Assembly: GCA_945859605.1 (NCBI GenBank)
Contig: OX243820.1
Location: 26,694,277 to 26,758,276 of the forward strand
Source of the DNA: Lumbricus rubellus
Taxonomy: Eukaryota > Annelida > Clitellata > Crassiclitellata > Lumbricidae
Direction of reading: 5' to 3'
DNA length: 64,000 bases
Below, one piece after another: positions 1-11,570 of the stretch (position 1 is its first letter; every line of letters starts with the position of its first letter). The notes beneath the pieces were generated by a model. That model saw nothing but the letters and a program-made list of their open reading frames with translations. It did no database searches and was not told where the DNA came from. The position numbers and the translations under genes are program-made.

Positions 1-32
1 GTTCGGCTGAATATTCAGATTCACTTTTTTCG

Positions 33-776
33 TTGCGACGCCGAGAGATCCTCGATCTAAGGTATTCTTCTGCCGCCCGTGGTGCTATCAGATATGACAT
101 TCTGGGACAGCTCGCGTCAAATGGTTTGCTACACTACCGGGGTACACGAGGCGGTGTTAGACGCTGCCGTCGGGTGGAAGAGACGAACGCGCAGTTGCTG
201 ACGACATCACGTGGACATGCCCTAGGCCATTGCGAATGTGGTGATGCTGCCCCAGGTGGACTTATCCCCGTGGTGGTTGGCAGAGTAGCATGTAGCAATG
301 CAAGCAGGACGCCTAAGCGGATGCCAAAAGATCTTGTTTATCCACCGATCATTGTACTGTCTAATCTGAAGCCTGGGCTCAGCGTGTCATCGCCGTCGAG
401 GATTGAACTACATCCATCGATTTTCCTCATCAACCCGACGAGCCTGGCGAAGCCTCATGCCCTGGAACACCTGACGGCTGATGTTTTAGCTCATGATCCC
501 GATATGGTGGTTGTTGTCGAAAGCTGGTTTAAGAAACATCACACCGATTCTAAGATGGCCATCAACGGATATGATTTGTTTCGTAGGGACCGAGTGGGGC
601 GGAGAAGTGGTGGAGTTGCCATTTATTGTAAAACCCAGTTTCAGACTGATATTTTCCTGCCACAGGTAGAGGTCCCACCGGAGCTGGAGATCCTGTGGAT
701 CAAAAATGGTCATCAGAGGGAATTTGCATTACGTGGCGGACATCTACCACCCTCCGAAACCATTATACAATATTGA
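33..776 (+). pseudogene. N-terminal part of LINE ORF2 (endonuclease start), frameshifted from the rest
   Basis: This reading frame encodes the beginning of the LINE endonuclease domain. From about nt 415 it shows features typical of these proteins: a leucine/asparagine-rich start, an acidic 'VVVVESW' strand with the catalytic-type Glu, and 'GYDLFRRDR' followed by a Gly-rich 'GGVAIYC' strand. Similarity stops near nt 710, and the continuation (the 'YHPP' strand and the 'GDFNQLP' motif) is found one frame over in the ORF that starts at 706. A single indel near 706-715 explains this. The residues before about nt 390 are not recognisable and may be pre-endonuclease sequence. Confidence 0.7.
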
Positions 777-3009
777 ACTTTTTATAGCCAGCATAGAGAC
801 GACCCTTGATGAAATACTATCAATGAAAGAGGATTCTCATGTGATCCTTGCTGGAGACTTCAACCAATTACCATCAGCAAAAATTCTCGAGATGGGACTG
901 CGAGCGGAGTTTGAGGGACCGTCACACGAGGGACATCCCTTGGACCGCATTTACAGCTCCGGGAAATTTTATACTGCGTGCACAGCAATTAAGTCCATCA
1001 TTAAAACTAAACACTCCGCTGTGATTACATCATCCACTCCTATCTCTGTTGATGCATCAGTGCCGACGATCTCTGGAAGAAAAACCGGCCGGTTCCGTCT
1101 ACGAACTCCAGGTCAATTTGCGGGATGTCTGGCACATCTTGGGGAGCAGAGCTGGGACTTTATTACAACAGGCAACTCACCGGCGGAAGCCTTCACTGCC
1201 TTCTATACTTACATAACAGCAGTGCTCGATCTCTACTTTCCGCTTCGAAGCATGGTGATGAAAGATAAAGATCCACCTTATATGACTCCAGCTGTAAAAT
1301 ACATGATCCGCAAGCGAAACAAACTGCGCAGGAGGAATCAGACAGAGGCTGCTGACGCTCTTTCAGGCAAGATAAATATCCTCATCACACGGAGCAACGC
1401 CGCATCTTTTGAGAGTCTTGAGCGGGGATCGCGGAACTTATGGACTGAGGTAAATCGACTGAGGGGTGATGGCCGACGTGTAGCCCAGACACCGATGAGA
1501 GGAGTCACTGCCACCTCGTTAAATGAGCACTTCGCTGAAATATCATGGGACAAACAGTATACACCGCCACATTTAAAAGCAACGGTTGTGGACTCAACTA
1601 AGACGGTGATAGATTCTATAACAACTTGTAAGCTGCTTGAGTCAATCGGAAAAACAGCTGCGGGCCCCGACGGCCTACCATCATGGTTTCTTGTGCAGAT
1701 CGCTCCGATGATAGCCGAACCGGTGGCGTACCTTTTCAACACATCGGTCATCTTCTCTTACGTCCCTCCGCAGTGGAAAACCAGCATCATCACTCCGGTG
1801 CAGAAGGTCAAGCATCCGAAGGAGGCTAGTGACTACCGCCCTATCTCGGTGACGAGTATCTTATGTCGATTGTTGGAAAAATACATTGTACATCGATTCT
1901 TCCATCCAATTTTGATTGACCCCCAGCTTAACCAGGACTTCAAAGACCAATATGCATTTCGACCGTCCGGATCCACTACAGCCGCCCTAGTGTCACTAAC
2001 TACTAACATTACTGAGATGCTGAATGAGAGTCAGTATGTACATCTAATTGCACTGGATTTCAGCAAAGCGTTCGATACAGTGCGGCATTCTTACCTGGCG
2101 GAGCAACTGGCTGAGATGCCCATCCCGGACAACGTCTATAATTGGATTATTGCTTTCCTAGAAGATCGGAGTCATGCAACCAATTTTAATGGAAACATTT
2201 CCTTCACCATAAAAATAAACTGTAGCATTGTACAGGGTTCGGGGTTAGGACCAATTGACTTTATAATAACAATATCCAAGTTTAGGCCATGCCATTCAGG
2301 AAACAGAATACAAAAATATGCGGATGATACTTATCTGTTGATTCCAGCATCAAATAGTGCTACTATCCCAGCTGAACTGGATAATGTTACGCAATGGTCG
2401 GTTACATGTAACCTTAAGATAAACTGCAATAAGACATATGAAATGACTGTCAGAAGACCTAGGGGGTGTGCAGGGGGAGGGACCGATCCAACAGAAACAC
2501 CAGGTTTAACTAGGGTTCGAAACTTAAAGGTTCTTGGTGTGATGTTGTCTGATGATCTTAGTTTTGACATGCACATTGATAAGATATGTTGCAGGGCCAG
2601 GCAGTCTCTTTATGCCTTACGTGTGCTCGCTGCTCATGGTCTAGCTGGCCTTAAGCTCCATGATGTGGTACGGGCTACTACGCTGTCTCGTCTGCTTTAT
2701 GCAGCTCCTGCATGGTGGGGGTATGCTAGGCAGCATGAAAGGGGCAGGCTCCAAGCCATAATGAATAGACTTCTTCGCCAGCATTATATTTCGGGTGATA
2801 CTCCAACATTTGAAGAACTCTGTCGCCATGCTGATAACAGTTTGTTTTCGGCGGTTCTGACAAGACCAGGCCATGTCCTCCACGAGTTGCTTCCACCAGC
2901 GAAACAAACGGGTTATAACCTGCGCCCCAGACACCATGATCGGGTACTTCCACGAGCAGACAATCAAATGAGGAAGACATTTATAACTAGAATGTTATTT
3001 ACATATTAA
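706..3009 (+). CDS. LINE ORF2: endonuclease C-terminal half plus reverse transcriptase, 767 aa
   Basis: The ORF is open for 767 codons. It begins in the second half of the endonuclease ('YHPP', then 'GDFNQLP', an Asp/Asn catalytic-type motif). The reverse transcriptase follows: 'AAGPDGLP' near residue 318, 'DYRPISV' near residue 375, 'ALDFSKAFD' near residue 449 with the first catalytic Asp, and 'YADD' near residue 538 with the catalytic Asp pair. A thumb/C-terminal region ends with a 'YNLRPRHHD' block common in CR1-like LINEs. The protein copies the element's RNA into DNA at a nicked target. The annotated ATG is only the first in frame after the upstream frameshift; the native start is upstream. 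An intact catalytic core suggests recent activity. Confidence 0.88.
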   Translation: MVIRGNLHYVADIYHPPKPLYNIELFIASIETTLDEILSMKEDSHVILAGDFNQLPSAKILEMGLRAEFEGPSHEGHPLDRIYSSGKFYTACTAIKSIIKTKHSAVITSSTPISVDASVPTISGRKTGRFRLRTPGQFAGCLAHLGEQSWDFITTGNSPAEAFTAFYTYITAVLDLYFPLRSMVMKDKDPPYMTPAVKYMIRKRNKLRRRNQTEAADALSGKINILITRSNAASFESLERGSRNLWTEVNRLRGDGRRVAQTPMRGVTATSLNEHFAEISWDKQYTPPHLKATVVDSTKTVIDSITTCKLLESIGKTAAGPDGLPSWFLVQIAPMIAEPVAYLFNTSVIFSYVPPQWKTSIITPVQKVKHPKEASDYRPISVTSILCRLLEKYIVHRFFHPILIDPQLNQDFKDQYAFRPSGSTTAALVSLTTNITEMLNESQYVHLIALDFSKAFDTVRHSYLAEQLAEMPIPDNVYNWIIAFLEDRSHATNFNGNISFTIKINCSIVQGSGLGPIDFIITISKFRPCHSGNRIQKYADDTYLLIPASNSATIPAELDNVTQWSVTCNLKINCNKTYEMTVRRPRGCAGGGTDPTETPGLTRVRNLKVLGVMLSDDLSFDMHIDKICCRARQSLYALRVLAAHGLAGLKLHDVVRATTLSRLLYAAPAWWGYARQHERGRLQAIMNRLLRQHYISGDTPTFEELCRHADNSLFSAVLTRPGHVLHELLPPAKQTGYNLRPRHHDRVLPRADNQMRKTFITRMLFTY

Positions 3010-3588
3010 TTAATTAGTTTGTTTAGTTTTAATAATTTTTATGTTTTTATGTTAAATCTGTATGTGATACCTGTTCACCAGAGTGCTGTTTGGCAGCTGG
3101 TTAAGAAATAAAGAATATACTTACTTACTTAATAGCTTCCGTCATTCAGCACTATAATATAGAAGCAAATAAATATAAGAATTGTTTTCGTTGAATTAAT
3201 TCCGATAATATTTCTGACGCACGAGACTTAACGCCTGCTCCATTAGCTAAACGAGTTTCAGAAATCTGATGCCGCCTCAAAAATTCATCCATGTAGATCT
3301 AAGTTTTTTATTCTGAGATTTTGGACTTGAATCGCCAGAAAAGGCTGCATGATTATTTTGTGCTTGGCTGCAGGATTAGATAAAGCACGTAGACCTACTC
3401 CATGGTGTAAGATTTCCCCTTAAGGCTTAGAGATGTCTAGATTAAACACCGACTGCAATAGGAGCGCTTCTGAAAGGTTCTTGCTGAGAGTGGTGCTTCA
3501 TAAAATTTAATATATATAGGCCAATATATAACATATAATATTATATTCAGCAGAAAGCCATAGTCTATTATATACAATGCAGTAGGTC

Positions 3589-4389
3589 CAGTGTTTTAGT
3601 TGTCCAAAATTAACTGGGGGGGGTCAGTAATTTTGTACAGATTACCAAAGTACACAAATAGGCTAGGCCTACATGTCAAATCCCTGCCGTTACAGAAATT
3701 AAAAACGGTGAATTGTAAAAAATGTTACTGTAAAAGAGAAAGGTTTCGTTTTGTCTTTATCGTAAGCTGCCCCAGCGGGGTCTGGGGCGGAGCCCCAGCG
3801 ACCAGCGCATTTTTGGCTGTGTTGACCTCAAATGGAGCCATTTTTAGGCAGTCATGGCCGGTCGTCCGTAATTGCATGGACGCCGTGGTTGGCCTGGACT
3901 GCCTCGCTGGACATATCGGCACATCGAGACTTTTTATTAAAGTCTTTTTCTTCTTCGTCGCCACCATCGCCGACGATCTTTCGCTTGCTTTTCGCGAATC
4001 CAAACGCAAACAAACTCATTTCTCTGCAACTTTTCAAGAGAAACTGGACGATTTAACATGCAATCAGTAGCTGACAAACAGAAAAAGGAAATACGTTGAA
4101 GAACATGAACATTACTAATATTTATTTGAGAATGGCTCCCTACCCGCGTCATAAATTATAGGCTGGTGTCTGGTTCCCTACTCTCAGTCACGCATTGTAT
4201 CGAAAAGTATTGCAGCCAATTAATTTGAGACACGAATCAAGAATCATATGAATATGGACGAAGGGGCCAAGGAACTGGGGGGGTCAGAAGCTGACCCCCT
4301 CAACACATTTTTAGTCACTTAACTGAGGGGGTCAGCAAACGAACTGAGGGGGTCCAACCCCCCCAACCCCCCCGACAACTAAATCACTG
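3589..4389. mobile_element. Non-autonomous hAT-like DNA transposon with 8-bp target duplication
   Basis: The ends are inverted: CAGTGTTTTAGTTGTC on the left and the reverse complement of CAGTGATTTAGTTGTC on the right, with one mismatch in 16. They are flanked by identical 8-bp direct repeats AGTAGGTC (3581-3588 and 4390-4397). The CAGTG end and 8-bp duplication are typical of hAT elements. Subterminal G-tracts with 'ggggtcag' occur at both ends. I see no transposase; the 156-codon ORF inside resembles nothing I know. Confidence 0.85.
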
Positions 4390-4554
4390 AGTAGGTCTAT
4401 TCATCGCTGTAATTCATAAAAGCAAAGAACGAGTGACCATCTAATTAGCTACTCAATTACAACTTACCATAAATTTTAGGACCATCTTGTCTGATGCGTG
4501 TGTGCGCGTTTTGTTTTTTTTGTTTAGGCCCTATTTGTTTGTATGTGCACTTGT

Positions 4555-4757
4555 TATATCGCACCTTCAAGCTCTCTCTACTCAGAGGCGCTCCCGAATG
4601 CAGAGCGGACACTGCATCGGAGTTTCACGCCGAAGCGCTGAGCAATCGTGAGTGAAGGACTTGCCCAAGGTCCTGTATACGCGGCGACGTGGATTCGAAC
4701 CTCGAACCTCGAACCTTCCGGCTCCAAGGCAACGACGCCACCACTACACCACGCGTA
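4555..4757 (-). mobile_element. tRNA-derived SINE copy
   Basis: Read on the minus strand, this starts with a tRNA-like head (box A like 'gtggtgtagtggtggcg', then box B 'GGTTCGAATCC' near 4690). It continues through a conserved body ('gcgcttcggcgtgaaactcc') and ends in the tail 'gggagcgcctctgagtag'. The same order is found near 6425, 18045, 24647 and 25735. Confidence 0.82.
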
Positions 4758-6424
4758 GGCCCTATAAACTACAGTACCGTTCGGGACATACATGTATTTC
4801 TCGTAGGCTTATAGACGATATACCTAATTATTTTGTTCAGACCTGGTGTGGTTTCTATAGAACGAAAACTTGATAGGTTTAATTTTTATACGACACGTAA
4901 AACAATTAATTCTGACCCAATGTTGGTCAACATTAGGATCGGCTAATAATATCGAGAAACGTACACAACGCTTGGAAGTTCAATGGCGATTTCAGGATAT
5001 GAAACTACAGCCCTACACTATTATAGGCTAGGCCTAACCTGTGTAGTTTCTGTATCGCTTCAAGCAAGTCCATGCACTATAGCGTGGGTCAGTGGGTATA
5101 ACGGGAAGATTCACCTTGTCATTGACGTAAATTAATTAGAGGATAGGCTATTCAAAGTATTCATGCAGAGTAGATAATATGTCCAGAACTCCCGAAGACA
5201 GGCAATTTCTAAACTAGGTTTGGGAGATGGTATGATTGGTATCAATGCGTAGGCCCTGCTCCATTGATATTTCCCCCGTAAAATTCGCACGAATTGCATG
5301 GGACTTGTCCATGAAAAGTCTGGCAACGTTTTCTTTCACTCACCACGAGTATAGTGTTGTAGTTCGGGGCATAATAATTGTTAGGTGACACAACATTTAG
5401 TCACCGTAGAGTTACGGAGTGCAGAGTTAAGTCCTTATATTGTTAATGTAGGCTATTATGGTGCTTCAGTGTTTGCACGAGTGCTATAGCTGGTTATAGC
5501 GTAAACGTGACCAAAGCTACGAACTCAAACTTTTGTTCTGTGCATACACTGCATGGGCTGTTGGTTTCGTTGTCCACTTGTTACTACTGATGAGCAGTTT
5601 ATGGTCACTGAGTTGATTGAATTGTAGGCCTAACTGATACTGAACTTCACGCTATTATAAGCTATTGCTGAACGAAAATGAACTGTCCATGAAACAACTC
5701 TGAACTTCTCATGAAATTGTCTTTAAAAGTAAATAGATTATCGAAAGCGACCGTAAGCCTATACGTGCGTGCATGTGTGTTTGTGTGTGGGTGTGTGTGT
5801 GTTTGTGTATGTGTGTGTTTGTGTGTGTGTGTGGGTTTGTGCGATTATTGATGGTTGAATTCTTCAATAGACCTGTTGGTTAATGTGGGATAGTAAGCTT
5901 ATTAGGTGCAGGGGTGTCAGAGTTTTTGAACGAAACTTTGTCCAAGATAAATTGATAATTATTATAGCAACTCAGTTAGCCCACGTGGATTTTCCCACCT
6001 TAAGATTATGTATACGGGGTGGACGTCATTAAATATCATGCCGCAGAGTAACAACGACATCATGTAATCATATAAACAATTAAATACGTAATTAACCAAA
6101 AATTAAGTACGTAATTAACCAAATTATCCCCTGTAAATAAATTAACAAACGAACCAATAATTTATTGTCAAAATCAATTAATGTCAATTTTTAAAATAAT
6201 AATTTATTGCTGTATTGTTATAACTTCTGAAGCTCTGTAAGCATTGATAAGCAAAACAAAACCTTGTGAAAAATCACATAAGAAATGCAATGTAGGCCTG
6301 TAATTATATATATACCTTATTGCATTTGTAGAACATTGACTTAAGAAAAACATTACAAATTAAAATATCACTTTATAGGGCTAGGAATATCTTAAATTAA
6401 ATTATTTATTTATCGCATTCGCTA
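4758..6424. other. No gene seen; AT-rich intergenic DNA
   Basis: I see no coding exon here. The stretch holds a degenerate GT microsatellite at about 5765-5840, scattered 'taggccta' words, and repeated 'gtaattaaccaaa' strings near 6090-6125. The short ORFs have no recognisable protein features. Confidence 0.6.
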
Positions 6425-6620
6425 TAGCGCCCATAAAAAGCTCTACTCAGAGGCGCTCCAGACTACAGCGCAGACACTGCATCAGAGTTTCACCGCAAAG
6501 GGCACGAGCAATTGCAAGAGAAGGACTTGTTCAGGGTCCTATACGCGACGGCTTGAGGTGGATTTGAACCTGGAGCCCTCCGGCTCCATGGCACCGAACC
6601 CACCACCACACCATCGCGCC
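6425..6620 (-). mobile_element. tRNA-derived SINE copy
   Basis: This is the same family as the copy at 4555-4757 on the same strand. The tail 'ctactcagaggcgctcc' is at the left, the body 'gagcaattgc' in the middle, and the tRNA-like head with a diverged box B near 6570 at the right ('ccaccacaccatcgcgcc'). Confidence 0.8.
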
Positions 6621-6789
6621 TATCAAATATTATAGCCTATAAGTCACAATTGGTATGAGAACTGACATCTCGATCACACAAACGCGTGGGACGTACACTC
6701 CAACCGATGCAGCTGCGACCATAATCACACCAAGATAATTACATTCTCTGATGTGCAATCAGCGTCTTTGAATTATTTAATTGACTCAA

Positions 6790-7060
6790 TTGCACCCCTT
6801 GCTGGTAACCTCTATCCTTGCTGATTACTTCCATCCTTGCTGGTCAGTGGTCACCCTATCTTTGCTGGTCATCTCTATCCCTGCTGGTCACCTCCATTCT
6901 CGCTGGTCACCTCTATCCTTGCTGGTCAGTGTAATCACCTCCACACTTGCTGTCATCCACCATCATCTTTGCTGGTAACTTTATCCTTGCTGACCACCTC
7001 AATCCTTGCTGGTAACCTCCGTCTCTGCTGGTCACCTCTATATATCCTTCCTGGTAACCC
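6790..7060. repeat. Degenerate 18-bp minisatellite
   Basis: The repeated unit is close to 'tgctggtcacctctatcc', with about 14 imperfect copies. It contributes the first half of a chance 224-codon ORF. Confidence 0.85.
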
Positions 7061-7232
7061 ATGCACCATCACTTCAGACTCGTCTATCCATCAATACTCG
7101 GACTTTCCATTCAAAACTAAAGTCTCACCTCTTTATGACCTCTTAACCCCGACTCTCCTGATCTCCCACGTTACAATTTTCGACCTAAATGCCACCCATC
7201 CTGTAACAGCTGGAGATCCTCTGGTCATCGGG

Positions 7233-7500
7233 CTGTACGACCTCCTTCGGACTATAGGCCTACTCCTTCGGACTATAGACCTACTCCTTATGACTATAGA
7301 CCTACTCCTTCGGACTATATATAGGCCTACTCCTTCGGACTATAGGCCTACTCCTTCGGACTATAGGCCTACTTCTCTGGACAATAAGCCTACTCCTTCG
7401 GACTATAGACCTACTCCTTCGGACTATAGGCCTACTCCTTTGGACTATATACCTACTCCTACAGCTCCTTCGGACTATAGACCTACTCCTTTGGACCATC
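7233..7500. repeat. 21-bp minisatellite
   Basis: The unit 'cctactccttcggactatag' with one extra base is repeated about a dozen times with small changes. Because the period is divisible by three it stays open in frame ('PTPSDYR' repeats), which explains the long ORFs on both strands. Confidence 0.9.
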
Positions 7501-7749
7501 CTCCTGATTAGACACAGCGCTCGTGAACAAGCTGGTGTCTTACCGCTGGCTCTTGAGTGGCGCACTATAAATTTGGAGATTAGGATTACATTACACCATC
7601 GATCATTAAAAATGAGACTATACAAAAGTATGCATATAATAGCTCCCGCTTTTGATGGCCTCGTATTCTTGCAGCGACACTATTATGCAGAATTCGTGAC
7701 TACAATATTATAACTATGGGTGGTGCCAGGGTGTACCGTGTAGGTGCAT

Positions 7750-7855
7750 CTATTGACCGGATTGGGAGTGGGGTGTGGGTGGGGTGGGGGGTGGGGGGTG
7801 GGGTGGGGGTGTGGGGTGTGGGGTGGGGTGTGGGTAGAGGGTGGGTGGGGTCATC
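7750..7855 (+). repeat. G-rich tract with G-quadruplex potential
   Basis: About 100 bp consists of runs of 3-6 G separated by single T, TGT or A. More than ten GGG/GGGG runs lie close together on the plus strand. Confidence 0.85.
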
Positions 7856-7899
7856 GTGTCAATGGTATCAGAAGCCCACATGTTTTCAGTGGTTTTGAG

Positions 7900-9000
7900 A
7901 ATGGTTAACATTCGAAACTGGACTTCTATATTTATAAATCCGAGGTTATTATTAAAGGTGTCATCTGAACTTAAATAGCCAGGGTTGAAGATAAACTAAT
8001 ATCGAGACTAAAATTAATTTGCGTGGGTGCATGACCTGTAGGACAGGTGTATGTATATATTATGTGTATACGTATAGTGACTACAGTCTATATAATATTA
8101 TATATATATTACGTAGAAGACGGCCGAGTTGAACTATACGCAAGGCTTAATTATGATACTTATGTGACAGTGCTTCTTATCAGTCGATAAGCCTACCTAT
8201 TGGTGTTGACATTGTTGCTTTGTTTTTTGCGAGCGTTAAGCTATAATTAGATTTAGTCTATTTTGTTTTTCACTTTTGCTATTCATGACTGCCTCCTCCT
8301 CGTCACCGTTCGTCTCTCCTTGTGTCTGTTTGCATGGACCTGTCGGTATGCTTCACACCTCAACGGCGAATTTTGCTGACTCTATTTACCCATCATTCTT
8401 CGCACCTGTATTACAGCTTACCTGTAGGCTATTGGTCTATCTGCCACTTCAGTTAACTATCTGTTTGACGAGGAAGAAGCGTAGGCCTATCTATCTGTAT
8501 TAGACCCTTGAGCGTGCGCTGTCACCTCACAAAATCTAGGCATAAAGGTCCTTAAGCAGATACTTGCGCCTGTATTAGCCTATCTGTATAAGTCTAGGCC
8601 AATCTGTTTCTTCAGTAATCTATCTTTATGTCTGGGAGAATGTTTAGCTCTACTTACATGTACATGTACCGTATTTCTAGACACTTGAGCGGGCGATATG
8701 CCTGGGCATAATATAGATCATAAAGCAAATTTTTACAGGCCTACTTGCGAGGTGATGTGTGTATACATAGATTAAAAATCGTCGCGTGCTTCCAAAAATA
8801 GTTAGCTCGTGCTTTCACCTTCCGGCCTCTCGAGTAGCTGACCGAATTATACTGTGACGACAACAATGAGTAACGCAATCAGAATGATAGTCTCGTCTAC
8901 CTGTGGACTTACTTGCGGTTATATCGTGATAGCCTACTTATTATAACCAACCAATTCGAATACAAATCGTAATAGGCTGAAGCACTATATAGACTCCACC
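7900..9000. other. No gene seen
   Basis: This is AT-rich non-coding sequence with 'tataatattatatata' near 8090-8112 and scattered 'taggcct' words. The 75-codon ORF near 8276 has no recognisable feature. Confidence 0.5.
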
Positions 9001-9008
9001 TTTGTGGG

Positions 9009-9316
9009 CATGGGCGTCCGCAGCGGGGCGCAAGGGGGCGCACTTGTGCCCCCCTGGATTTTTCGCATAGCTGCACATAAACTTAGATTATTTGGTTGTG
9101 ATTGTTACAACGCGATTTTAAATGTGATTATCGATTCGTTCTACAAGTTGAACCTATATAATCTTTCTTTGGGCGCATAATGTATAGGTAGGCTATAGGA
9201 TTCTCTCGTATTAGGCTAATATGGAAATTCAAACTGCAGTCACCCATTAAATTTAGACCATGCGACAATTATTTAAAAGTTTGCACCCCCTAGAAAAATT
9301 CCTGCTGACGCCCATG
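9009..9316. mobile_element. Short inverted-repeat element (MITE), 8-bp near-perfect target duplication
   Basis: The left end is CATGGGCGTCCGCAG and the right end is the reverse complement of CATGGGCGTCAGCAG. Flanks are tttgtggg (9001-9008) and tttttggg (9317-9324), matching at 7 of 8 bases. C/G tracts lie just inside the ends. The ends resemble those of the element at 42405-42720. There is no coding capacity. Confidence 0.75.
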
Positions 9317-9888
9317 TTTTTGGGCATCAATAAGCTAAACATTTAGGCCTGTAGCCTAGTTGGCTAAAGCAGGCGTGATCAATCAGAGGCAACTGACTCA
9401 TATAATATGTCTAACGGTTAAGCGTTCGTTATCAGGCATCACGAAACTAGGGAGCACACGAGGACGACTTGCATGATACGAGTCGTTACGACTGTGCACA
9501 TGTATACATGTATACATACCTATTTGAAGGACCAATCCACTGGGAAAACCAGCCGTGACACTTACATCATTTGGCGACTGAAAGTATCCACTTTTCCATC
9601 TAATTGGTTTTGGAGTCAACTCTAAAAGCTCTCTAGTCCTACCTACCATCAATCGGGACCTATATAAGGCGCTCCGAAAAAGGTAAGAAAATATATAATT
9701 TTGAATTTCCGATAGACTTGGAACAAGTTATACGTTATTGAACTATTCTTTCTTATATTCTATATTATTTTTCTATTTAACGTTTGAATACTGTTATTGT
9801 CGAAATCCGCAATGCATCTATCAAGTAGGTGTTCAATTAAATCATTATTGGAATTCGCACGTAGCGGGATCTTCTGCTGCAAACTACT

Positions 9889-10232
9889 GAGTGGATGGAT
9901 GGATGCATGGTTGGATGGATGAATGGATAAATGGATGGATCGATGCATGGTGGATGGATAGATAGATGCTAGATGATGAAAGGATGGATGGATGGATAGA
10001 TAGATAGATAGATGATGGATGATGAAAGGATGAAAGGATGCATGCATGGATGACAGGATGGATGGTTCGGTGGATGGATGGTTCCATTCATCCATTCATC
10101 CATCTATTCATCCATCCATTCATCCATCCATTCATCCTTTCATTCATCCATCCATTTATCCGTCCATCCATCCATCCATTCATCCATTCATCCATCCATT
10201 TATCCGTCCATCCATCCATTCATTCGTGCATG
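9889..10232. repeat. Tetranucleotide array that switches strand at its centre
   Basis: From 9889 to about 10082 the plus strand is (GGAT)n-like. From about 10083 to 10232 it is the reverse complement, (ATCC)n-like with CATT variants. The whole block is a large imperfect palindrome and explains the 'HPSIHPSI' ORFs on both strands. Confidence 0.9.
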
Positions 10233-10589
10233 AATCCATCAGAGATGCGAATAACAGATGCAGTCGTTCAACACTCTTGAGCCTCTTGTCACAATATATA
10301 GTCTTATATGTCTCCTGCGGATCGTTGCACGGATCTCTGCTCCTCATCATATATTATCGTCGTTGTCTTTATTTCTCCTCCGCCACCAGACGGCGCTTCA
10401 TCCCTCGAGATAGCGCTATATAAATGATGTATTATTATATGCTCTGCTGCAGCAAAGTTGCTTTGCTTTTCAGCATCATTCTCCAGAACCAATGCCGTTC
10501 GTTTTTCTTTTCCAATGATCGGACATGGAAGTAAAAAAAACATGAGCTTAACAGACGACCATCGTAACGCACTTGTATGCAGATGACTG

Positions 10590-11570
10590 CAAGAAGAAAT
10601 GGGGAAAGAGCAAGAGAAGAGAGCGTATGCGGCAAGCTATGCGGTTAGATAGAGAGAGGGAGAGAGAGAGAGGGAGAGAGAAATGGTTAGATATATATAG
10701 AGAGAAATGGTTACAGAGGAAACGAAGGGAAGGGGAGAGAGATGGAAAGAAAAGAGAGCATATAGGATTTGGTGGTTTATAGGCATGGTGACGGAGAGAA
10801 TTTATTAGAGAAATGGAGAAAGTAATGGAAGTGGAGAAGTAGGAAAAGAGAACAAAAGAACGAGTGGGAAAGCACTGCTGGTTAGAGAATTTGTGAGCAA
10901 TCAGGAGAGAGAGGAGAGAAGGGTGAGAACAAAAGAGGAGAGACAGATATATAGGGGAGAAGAATGAAGCTAGAAGTGTGTGCAGCTAGGATGTGTGGTG
11001 GAGATTAAAGCGAAATTTAGGAGGTGATGGAGAGAGGCAGGTAGTTAAGGACGAAGCCTGTGACGGAGAGGGAGAGGGAAAGAGAGAGAAAGAGAGAGAG
11101 AGAGAGACAGACAAACAGACAGACAAAACAGAAGAAAGTGAGAGCAATGCTGTAGCGATAGACACATGGGGAGCGGATGTCTCTCCTAGGAGATGAGTCT
11201 TGCCACTGGAAAGCGAGACAATGACAAATGGGTTTCAATGAAATTGATGGCATAGAAGGGAGTTGACGATTTACGATCCGGTTGTGGAGGAGTTCTGAAA
11301 GCTTAATTCCCCGCGTGGACTCGCAACATTACAACGATTTCCGTTCCGTTCTTTCGCTACGGTCCACAGGCCGTTCCTTAAATCTGGAAAGCAGTGAATG
11401 AAGGAAGGAAGGAGGGAAGGAAGTACATGGATGCAGAAAGTTTGAAAGCCATGTAGCCAATGAGAGATGGGAAGAGTAAGGACACGAGCCAGGAAGGGAA
11501 AGGAGAAAGGAGAAGAAGAGGAGAAAAGGCGTGACGGAAGAAAATAAGGGATAAATTAAGGGAAGGAACA
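10590..11570 (+). repeat. Purine-rich (GA/AGG) tract
   Basis: Nearly one kilobase is dominated by A and G, with pure (GA)n at 10650-10685 and 11065-11110, and AGG/GGA runs at 11395-11420 and 11490-11530. The Arg/Glu/Lys-rich short ORFs here reflect composition only. Confidence 0.75.

Larger units (their letters stand above)
1..3133 (+). mobile_element. CR1-like non-LTR retrotransposon (LINE), 5' part cut by window edge
   Basis: The segment carries an apurinic-type endonuclease region (about 390-1010), a reverse transcriptase (about 1600-2450) and a C-terminal region, followed by about 120 bp of 3' sequence ending in an ACTT repeat at about 3118-3133. There is no LTR. This order and the ACTT tail are usual for CR1/L2/jockey-like LINEs; the exact clade is an inference. 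One frame change near 706-715 separates the endonuclease N-terminus from the rest, so the copy is recently dead or carries a sequencing error. The 5' end lies at or beyond the window start. Confidence 0.9.

Noticed and set aside
6837..7511. 224-codon ORF
   Set aside because: It is made of two minisatellites whose periods are multiples of three; no splice sites, domain or codon signal support it.
9760..10423. Overlapping 'HPSIHPSI' ORFs on both strands
   Set aside because: They are translations of the inverted tetranucleotide array.
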